This document shows, piece by piece, positions 5,491-10,430 of a stretch of DNA of 10,430 nt. A program made the translations under genes and the position numbers. The notes beneath the pieces are model-generated. The model was not told where the DNA came from, ran no database searches, and was given only the letters and a program-made list of their open reading frames with translations. Where the stretch lies: contig JAGHSP010000054.1 in the NCBI GenBank assembly GCA_018065815.1, positions 1 to 10,430 of the forward strand, read 5' to 3'. This DNA comes from Candidatus Sodaliphilus limicaballi. GTDB taxonomy: Bacteria > Bacteroidota > Bacteroidia > Bacteroidales > Muribaculaceae. The number at the start of each line of letters is the position of its first letter. Position 1 is the stretch's first letter.

Positions 5491-6752
5491 ACAAGACAAT
5501 ATCCCACATATTAACCGTTATAGCCGTGCTGCTTGCCGTGGTGCCGGCCCGGGGAGCCACGCGCGCTTCGCTGGCCAAGGGTGCTCCGCGATATGTCGAG
5601 CGCGACTCGGCGGTGACGGCATGCGTCGCCATTGAGAATAATGCCCTTATCTTCCCTGGCGGTTTCAAGCCCATCAATGCGTTTGAAAACAAACTCGAGG
5701 CGCTGCTGCGCACCCGCAAGGGGCATGTCAGCATTTGGCATGTGGGCGGTTCGCACGTGCAGGCCGACATCCTGTCGCACCGCTTGCGCTGCAATTTCAC
5801 CGCGCTGACAGGAACTCCTGGCACACGCGGCATGCTGTTCCCGTTCTCTATGGCCAAGACCAACTATGGCAGCGACCACCGTATGTCCTACACCGGCAAC
5901 TGGAACGTGTCGCGCAACATCGCGGCCGACCCCACATTGCCGCTGGGACTCACGGGCATCTCGGCATCGACCACCGACCGCCGCGCCACTGTGACCCTCA
6001 ACCTCAACACCAAGGGCAACGTGCAGTGGAAATATGACGCCATGCGAGTGCTTGCCGAGTGTGACGCTCCTGCCGATTCGCTCTCCATCGTGTTGAGCGA
6101 CGGCGGACGCGAATGGCCGCTTGAACCCTCGCCTAGCGGCGTGTACAGCGTGAAGGGGCTGCCCCTGCTCACCAGCGGCACGCTCACTATCAGCAATCCC
6201 ACCGGGGCACGCTTTGTGCTGCGTGGGGTGGAGCCTGTAAACACTGCCGTGGGGACAATCAATTACTATTCCAGCGGCATCAACGGTGCATCCACGCTGT
6301 CGTGGTTGCGTTGCGACCGCCTCGACCAGGACTTGCGCCTCATCTCGCCCGACCTAGTGGTCTTCGGCATAGGCATCAATGATGCCGCCATGGCGTCGAG
6401 CCAGTTTGACCCGGAGAAATTCAAATCGCGCTACTGCCGCATCATCGACAAGGTGCGCAAGGCCAATCCTGACGCGATGCTGCTTTTCATCACTAATAAC
6501 GATACCTATTTCAAGGGTATGCCCAACGCTAACGCTGTGCGGGTGCGTGATGCCTTTGTGGATCTCGCCCGCAAGTATGACGGTTGCGTGTGGGACTGCT
6601 TCGGTGTGATGGGCGGGCTGGGCAGCTCCACCAAGTGGCGCGACACGGGACTCGTGGCCAAGGATCGCATCCACTTCACCCGCCAGGGGTATGAACTGCT
6701 TGCCGACCTTATCTTTGACGCCCTCATGAGCGACTTTGCCGACAACGAATAA
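5487..6752 (+). CDS. Second exported SGNH-type hydrolase-like protein of the operon
   Basis: The 421-residue protein has a signal peptide (MNKTISHILTVIAVLLAVVPARGA, cleavage probably after ARG-A near residue 24). Block I reads HVGGSHVQAD, so the usual GDS is GGS while the serine, Ser89, is kept. Block III is GIGIND with Asn298 and block V is DRIHF with Asp393 and His396, so the Ser-Asp-His triad and oxyanion Asn are all visible. It is a distant paralogue of the preceding gene, sharing the H-x-G-[DG]-S-[QH] block and the late GMGG-like sequence (FGVMGGLGSS against FAVMGGQDSM). Its start overlaps the previous stop by four bases and its stop lies 10 bases before the MBOAT ATG. Likely periplasmic; acetyltransferase or deacetylase activity on the same glycan is inferred from context. 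Confidence 0.8.
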   Translation: MNKTISHILTVIAVLLAVVPARGATRASLAKGAPRYVERDSAVTACVAIENNALIFPGGFKPINAFENKLEALLRTRKGHVSIWHVGGSHVQADILSHRLRCNFTALTGTPGTRGMLFPFSMAKTNYGSDHRMSYTGNWNVSRNIAADPTLPLGLTGISASTTDRRATVTLNLNTKGNVQWKYDAMRVLAECDAPADSLSIVLSDGGREWPLEPSPSGVYSVKGLPLLTSGTLTISNPTGARFVLRGVEPVNTAVGTINYYSSGINGASTLSWLRCDRLDQDLRLISPDLVVFGIGINDAAMASSQFDPEKFKSRYCRIIDKVRKANPDAMLLFITNNDTYFKGMPNANAVRVRDAFVDLARKYDGCVWDCFGVMGGLGSSTKWRDTGLVAKDRIHFTRQGYELLADLIFDALMSDFADNE

Positions 6753-6762
6753 CCCTATCAGC

Positions 6763-8628
6763 ATGAGCGAGTTCTTGTCATCAATAGCGACATTCTTCAA
6801 GCATGTGTTTGAGTTCAGCGAGAGCAGCCCGTTGCTGTTCACGCAGTTCTACTTCTGGGCTTTCTTTGCCATCGTCTATGCGGTGTTTGCGCCCATAGCG
6901 CGCCGCACCCACATGCGCAACGCGTTCCTGTTCTTCGTGAGTCTGTTTTTCTATTACAAGACAAGCGGTCTCTTTGTGCTCATCCTCATGTTTGTCACGT
7001 GCAGCGACTACTTGATAGCCCGTCGCATTGCCGGCAGCGACGACCCGTTGAGGCGCAAGGCTTGGCTGGTGGCTAGCGTGACGATAGACCTGTTCTTGCT
7101 GTGCTACTTCAAGTATGCCTATTTCTTCATCGACATGGTCAACAACATGCTTGGAACCCATCTTGCCGTGCACGACTACTTTGCCGAGGTGGGAAACCTC
7201 TTTGCCGGGCAAGGGCATTTCAGCGTGGATCAGATAGTGCTGCCCGTGGGCATTTCGTTCTTCACGTTCCAGATCATCAGTTACACGGTCGATGTATATA
7301 AGGAGCGCATCAAGCCTGTGACCAATATCCTTGACTTCGGTTTCTACGTGAGCTTCTTCCCGCAGCTGGTGGCAGGTCCCATCGTGAGGGCAAGCGAGTT
7401 CATACCGCAGCTCTACAAGCCGTTCCACTTGTCGCGCATGCAGTTTGGCGTGGCTGTGTTCTGGATACTCAACGGCCTTGTCAAGAAAATAGTGTTGAGC
7501 GACTACATTGCCGTCAACTTTATCGACCGCGTGTTTGACAACCCCATGTTGTTCACGGGTTTTGAAAACTTCATGGCGTTGATAGGGTACAGCTTGCAGG
7601 TGTATGCCGATTTCAGCGGTTACACCGACATAGCCATAGGCATAGCCATGCTCATGGGCTTCTACCTGCCCAAGAACTTCAACTCGCCCTATAAGGCCCA
7701 CAATGCTGGCAATTTCTGGAAACGCTGGCACATCTCGTTGAGCATGTGGTTGCAGACCTATCTCTACATTCCGCTGGGCGGTAACCGCAACGCCACCTTC
7801 GGCACCTACTTCTGGATTGCGCTCATTTCGCTTGTGGCCCTCATCCTCACCAGCAGCTGGTGGGCTTCGGGTGCCATCCTGGGTGTGGCGCTTGCCGTCG
7901 TGGCCACAGCAAGGCTCTATCCCGAGAAACGCAAGAACATCATCGCCAACCTCAACCGCTTCATCACCATGCTGCTGGGCGGATTGTGGCACGGTGCGTC
8001 GTGGAACTTCATGATATGGGGCGGATTGAACGGTGTGGGAATGATCGTCTATCAGTTCTGGCGCGACATGCACTGGACTGCCCGCATGATATGGCTCACC
8101 GTGACCGTAGCCCTTCTTGTGGCGCTGGTGAGCTTCACCCATGAGCCTGTGTTCAACCTGCTGTTTGTGTGGGTGGCATGCATTGCGCTGGGGTCGCTGG
8201 TTCGCTACATCTACCACCTCGCGGGTGGCGAGCGTGAGTATAAGTGGATTGCCAATGCGTGGGCGGTGGCGCAGACCTTTGTGTTCATCACGTTCACCCG
8301 ACTGTTCTTCCGCAGCGGTTCCAACCTCGATCCCGCCACAGCCAACGAGGTGGCTTGGAACACTGCCAAGAACATGGTGCATCAGATAGGCTCGGCATGG
8401 AGAATGTCGGTGATCCCCGACATTATTGTGGCTTATCACAATGTGTTCCTACTCATCGTGCTGGGCATGATTGTACACTGGCTCCCCGACCGATGGAAGC
8501 GCCGCTACCGCATCGTGTTTGCCCGCCTGCCCATCGCTGTGATCGTGCTGCTGTGCGTCGCCACGGTGTTCGTCGTTTACCAGTTTGTCACCGCCGATCT
8601 CCAAGCCTTCATCTACTTCCAGTTCTGA
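6763..8628 (+). CDS. MBOAT family O-acyltransferase (AlgI-like)
   Basis: A polytopic inner-membrane protein of 621 residues with roughly a dozen hydrophobic segments. MBOAT proteins of the AlgI/PatA/DltB type pass an acyl group, usually acetyl, from a cytoplasmic donor to an extracytoplasmic acceptor system. Diagnostic motifs are PVGISFFTFQIISYTVDVY, FFPQLVAGPIVRASEF, QVYADFSGYTDIAIG, FWKRWHISLSMWLQTYLYIPLGGN (His323) and LGGLWHGASWNFMIWGGLNG (His410, the likely catalytic histidine). The start is taken at ATG 6763, 10 bases after the preceding stop. An in-frame TTG at 6736 would overlap the upstream gene and add nine non-family residues. About 64 residues with two extra hydrophobic segments separate PLGGN from GGLWHG, longer than I expect for AlgI. 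It ends with IYFQF, which seems usual for this group. Last gene of the operon. Confidence 0.92.
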   Translation: MSEFLSSIATFFKHVFEFSESSPLLFTQFYFWAFFAIVYAVFAPIARRTHMRNAFLFFVSLFFYYKTSGLFVLILMFVTCSDYLIARRIAGSDDPLRRKAWLVASVTIDLFLLCYFKYAYFFIDMVNNMLGTHLAVHDYFAEVGNLFAGQGHFSVDQIVLPVGISFFTFQIISYTVDVYKERIKPVTNILDFGFYVSFFPQLVAGPIVRASEFIPQLYKPFHLSRMQFGVAVFWILNGLVKKIVLSDYIAVNFIDRVFDNPMLFTGFENFMALIGYSLQVYADFSGYTDIAIGIAMLMGFYLPKNFNSPYKAHNAGNFWKRWHISLSMWLQTYLYIPLGGNRNATFGTYFWIALISLVALILTSSWWASGAILGVALAVVATARLYPEKRKNIIANLNRFITMLLGGLWHGASWNFMIWGGLNGVGMIVYQFWRDMHWTARMIWLTVTVALLVALVSFTHEPVFNLLFVWVACIALGSLVRYIYHLAGGEREYKWIANAWAVAQTFVFITFTRLFFRSGSNLDPATANEVAWNTAKNMVHQIGSAWRMSVIPDIIVAYHNVFLLIVLGMIVHWLPDRWKRRYRIVFARLPIAVIVLLCVATVFVVYQFVTADLQAFIYFQF

Positions 8629-8633
8629 CGTGT

Positions 8634-8676
8634 TATTGGCTCATAGCTACGGTAATGTTGTAACTATACGCCAATA
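8634..8676 (+). repeat. Stem-loop just after the operon (possible terminator)
   Basis: TATTGGC (8634-8640) pairs with GCCAATA (8670-8676). After a 2x2 internal loop, ATAGCTAC (8643-8650) pairs with GTAACTAT (8660-8667) with one mismatch. It begins six bases after the MBOAT stop. It could end or stabilise the operon mRNA, but only a weak GTGTTT follows, so it is not a classical intrinsic terminator. Related copies of the arm recur at 8814-8841. Confidence 0.5.
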
Positions 8677-8692
8677 GTGTTTCGGGCAATAT

Positions 8693-8800
8693 CCCCGCGC
8701 AGATCTCACGAAAAAAAATAACAACAGATTGCTCTGACTTAGCTGAATAAGAGATTTTAATTATTAATTAATCAGTGTAATCAGTGAGATACGCGCGGGG
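8693..8800. repeat. 108-bp element with 17-bp inverted ends
   Basis: CCCCGCGCAGATCTCAC (8693-8709) and GTGAGATACGCGCGGGG (8784-8800) are inverted repeats matching at 15 of 17 positions. The GC-rich ends enclose a 74-base AT-rich interior with A runs, TTAATTATTAATTAA-like sequence and a 9-bp direct repeat (ATCAGTGTA at 8771-8779, ATCAGTGAG at 8780-8788). There is no open reading frame and no obvious target-site duplication. It may be a small non-autonomous element or a long-range RNA hairpin; both are inference. Confidence 0.6.
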
Positions 8801-8813
8801 AGTCTCAAAAAAG

Positions 8814-8841
8814 GTTATTGCTGTATAGTTGCAGTAATGTT
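8814..8841 (+). repeat. Second copy of the 8632-8659 motif
   Basis: This segment repeats 8632-8659 in direct orientation with about 23 matches in 29 alignment columns (shared GTTATTG, ATAG and GTAATGTT). Its part 8816-8832 is also complementary to 8660-8676 at 14 of 17 positions. Thus the 17-base motif occurs three times here in alternating orientation (8634-8650 plus, 8660-8676 minus, 8816-8832 plus). It lies about 55 bases upstream of the nhaD -7 box. Confidence 0.55.
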
Positions 8842-8896
8842 TCAAAATTGCAAAAAAATATTAAGGGAGTATAGGTATATATCAAATAAAAATAAG

Positions 8897-8904
8897 TAAC
8901 TTTG
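8897..8904 (+). promoter_or_regulatory. -7 box of the nhaD promoter
   Basis: TAACTTTG matches the Bacteroidetes -7 consensus. Transcription would start near 8911, giving an AT-rich leader of about 48 bases before ATG 8959. No clear TTTG -33 element lies 19-21 bases upstream. The box overlaps an in-frame TTG at 8902, which argues against that TTG being the start codon. Confidence 0.6.
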
Positions 8905-8958
8905 CACAAGTTTTGTGATTTTAGACCCAATAATACCTATATTTGGACTATATTTTTT

Positions 8959-10287
8959 ATGTCAACGCTAACTATCCTAATAGTAATCGTATTCCTGCTA
9001 GGCTACACATCGATAGCTTTGGAGGGTATCACACGTGTCAACAAGGCCGCCGTAGCGTTGTTGATGTTTGTGTTAACATGGACTGTGTTCATGGTTGATC
9101 CCGGGTTGTACTTTGAGGGCACCGATCCTCATAGCGTGGCCAATGGCCGCATTGTGCACCACCTGGGTGAGACAGCGACAACACTGTTCTTCCTGATGGG
9201 CGCAATGGCAGTCGTGGAGGTGGTGGACCGCAACGGTGGCTTCAACTTCGTACGCAACATGATGCGCACCCGCAGCAAGCGTTCGCTGCTGTGGCGCGTG
9301 GCGTTCCTCACGTTCTTTTTGAGTGCGATTCTTGATAACCTCACCACGAGCATCGTGATGGTGATGCTGCTGCGCAAGCTGGTGCAGGACCGCAAGGACC
9401 TGGTGAAGATTGCGTGCGCTATCATCGTTGCCGCTAATGCCGGCGGGGCGTTCTCGCCCATTGGCGACGTCACGACAATCATGCTTTGGAATCAAGGTGT
9501 TATCACTGCTGGCGGTGTGATCAAGGAACTCTTCCTGCCGTCGCTTGTGGCAATGCTCGTGCCGGTGCTCATGCTGCACTTCTCGCTCAAGGGCGAACTT
9601 GCCGAACCTGAAATCACAGCCGAGGACGTGATCGACGAGCTCAATGCCCACCAGCGCCGCACGGTGTTCTTCCTGGGTGTGGGAGGTCTCATCTTTGTGC
9701 CTATATTCCATAGTCTTACCGACCTGCCTCCGTTCATGGGCATCTTGCTCGTGCTGGGAGCGCTGTGGCTCATCACCGAGCTTTTCTATGGCACTGCCCG
9801 CCTGAAGAAGCGTGAGAACATACGCAACCGCGTGAGCCGTCTGCTGGGTCGCATCGACATGAGCACCATCATGTTCTTCCTGGGTATTCTCATGGCAGTG
9901 GGTTGCCTTGAAGAGATAGGTGTGCTCACGTTGCTGGGCCAGTGGCTCGACGGTGTGTCGGGCGGCAACCACTACGTTATCACGGGTCTCATCGGTGCTA
10001 TTTCAAGTATAGTTGACAATGTGCCTCTGGTGGCAGGCTGCATGGGTATGTATCCTCCCACACCTACCGGCGACATGGCTGTGGACGGCGTGTTCTGGCA
10101 GCTGCTGGCCTACTGTGCCGGCGTGGGCGGATCGCTGCTCATCGTGGGCTCAGCCGCAGGTGTTGTGGTGATGGGCATGGCAAAGATCAGCTTTGGAAAC
10201 TACATGAAGCACATGTCGCTCTATGCACTCGTGGGCTACCTTGCCGGCATGTTCTGCTACTTCCTGCTGCGCACGTTTGTGTTCTAA
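8959..10287 (+). CDS. nhaD: Sodium:proton antiporter, NhaD type
   Basis: NhaD-type proteins belong to the ion transporter superfamily and exchange cytoplasmic Na+ (or Li+) for H+ across the inner membrane, supporting salt tolerance and pH control. The 442-residue protein has about 11-12 hydrophobic segments. Conserved polar motifs inside membrane segments are FFLSAILDNLTTSIVMVMLL (Asp126, Asn127), NAGGAFSPIGDVTTIMLW (Asn160, Asp170) and ISSIVDNVPLVAGCMGMY (Asp353, Asn354); these two DN pairs are typical of the family's internal two-fold repeat. Length is normal for NhaD. ATG 8959 is preferred over an upstream in-frame TTG (8902) that lies inside the -7 box and would add a non-homologous tail. 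It appears to be monocistronic, with a probable terminator right after the stop. Ion specificity is inferred from the family. Confidence 0.92.
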   Translation: MSTLTILIVIVFLLGYTSIALEGITRVNKAAVALLMFVLTWTVFMVDPGLYFEGTDPHSVANGRIVHHLGETATTLFFLMGAMAVVEVVDRNGGFNFVRNMMRTRSKRSLLWRVAFLTFFLSAILDNLTTSIVMVMLLRKLVQDRKDLVKIACAIIVAANAGGAFSPIGDVTTIMLWNQGVITAGGVIKELFLPSLVAMLVPVLMLHFSLKGELAEPEITAEDVIDELNAHQRRTVFFLGVGGLIFVPIFHSLTDLPPFMGILLVLGALWLITELFYGTARLKKRENIRNRVSRLLGRIDMSTIMFFLGILMAVGCLEEIGVLTLLGQWLDGVSGGNHYVITGLIGAISSIVDNVPLVAGCMGMYPPTPTGDMAVDGVFWQLLAYCAGVGGSLLIVGSAAGVVVMGMAKISFGNYMKHMSLYALVGYLAGMFCYFLLRTFVF

Positions 10288-10290
10288 CTG

Positions 10291-10327
10291 GCAGGCAAGG
10301 AGAAGGCTGGCATTGGCCTGCATTTTT
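10291..10327 (+). terminator. Probable terminator of nhaD
   Basis: GCAGGC (10291-10296) pairs with GCCTGC (10316-10321), and the stem can be extended by AA/TT across one bulged G. A T-rich tract, ATTTTT (10322-10327), follows at once. It begins three bases after the nhaD stop codon. The loop is rather long (about 19 bases), so efficiency is uncertain. Confidence 0.5.
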
Positions 10328-10402
10328 CTGCAATTTGATGTTATTGTAATAAAAAATTCTGTGTTTTTGGCGGTTTGGGCGTGAGAATTGATTAAAAATC
10401 AC

Positions 10403-10410
10403 TACCTTTG
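10403..10410 (+). promoter_or_regulatory. -7 box for a gene beyond the window
   Basis: TACCTTTG fits TAnnTTTG and lies in AT-rich sequence after the nhaD terminator, 20 bases before the window ends. The nearest TTTG upstream (10374-10377) is 25 bases away, slightly longer than the usual spacing. The gene it would serve is outside the window. Confidence 0.5.
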
Positions 10411-10430
10411 TACCGAAATATACTTAATAA

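Noticed and set aside
6736..6762. TTG start extending the MBOAT protein by nine residues
   Set aside because: The added residues lie partly inside the upstream gene and do not look like MBOAT N-termini. The ATG at 6763 lies just after the upstream stop.
6781..8439. 552-codon minus-strand open frame across the MBOAT gene
   Set aside because: Extremely His/Glu/Arg-rich antisense translation of a membrane protein; no recognisable domain. The plus-strand MBOAT motifs are unambiguous.
8693..8832. CRISPR-like array in the repeat-rich intergenic region
   Set aside because: The repeats are few, inverted as well as direct, diverged and unevenly spaced, and no cas gene is present.
8902..8958. TTG start extending NhaD by 19 residues
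   Set aside because: The TTG overlaps an exact -7 promoter box, so it would not be in the transcript; the extension does not resemble NhaD.
9073..9972. 299-codon minus-strand open frame across nhaD
   Set aside because: Same antisense artefact: His/Gln-rich with no family pattern, opposite clear NhaD motifs.

Overview
The window looks like a chromosomal stretch from an anaerobic gut-type Bacteroidales bacterium. This rests on Bacteroidetes-style promoters (the -7 box TAnnTTTG recurs upstream of several genes), the absence of Shine-Dalgarno sequences, AT-rich leaders next to GC-richer genes, and the protein families present. Muribaculaceae or Prevotella-like is my best guess, but the sequence cannot settle the family.

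Layout. (1) 1-699, minus: recO, missing its last few codons at the window edge. (2) 820-1435, plus: a strong promoter drives tRNA-Glu, then rpsT (ribosomal protein bS20), then a second, identical tRNA-Glu, closed by a perfect 11-bp hairpin terminator. (3) 1530-2258, plus: trmN6-like tRNA adenine methyltransferase, preceded by a short 9-bp tandem repeat. (4) 2287-2428: a large nested inverted repeat between convergent genes. (5) 2416-3882, minus: a DUF1846 (UPF0371) protein. (6) 3883-4110: a divergent promoter region with a palindrome and another 9-bp-period repeat. (7) 4111-8628, plus: a tightly packed three-gene operon of two different exported SGNH-type hydrolases and an AlgI-type MBOAT acyltransferase. 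(8) 8629-8958: 330 bases without a gene, unusually rich in inverted and direct repeats, ending in a promoter. (9) 8959-10287, plus: an NhaD-type sodium/proton antiporter, followed by a probable terminator and a -7 promoter box for a gene outside the window.

How the parts work together. Region 2 is translation machinery made from one transcript. Region 7 is the most system-like part. An MBOAT protein would move acyl (probably acetyl) groups across the inner membrane, and the two periplasmic SGNH proteins would put them on, or take them off, a surface or wall glycan, by analogy to the AlgI/AlgJ/AlgX and PatA/PatB systems. No glycan-synthesis genes lie beside it, so the substrate is unknown. The rest are independent housekeeping genes. 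There is no CRISPR array, phage, transposase or toxin-antitoxin pair in the window.
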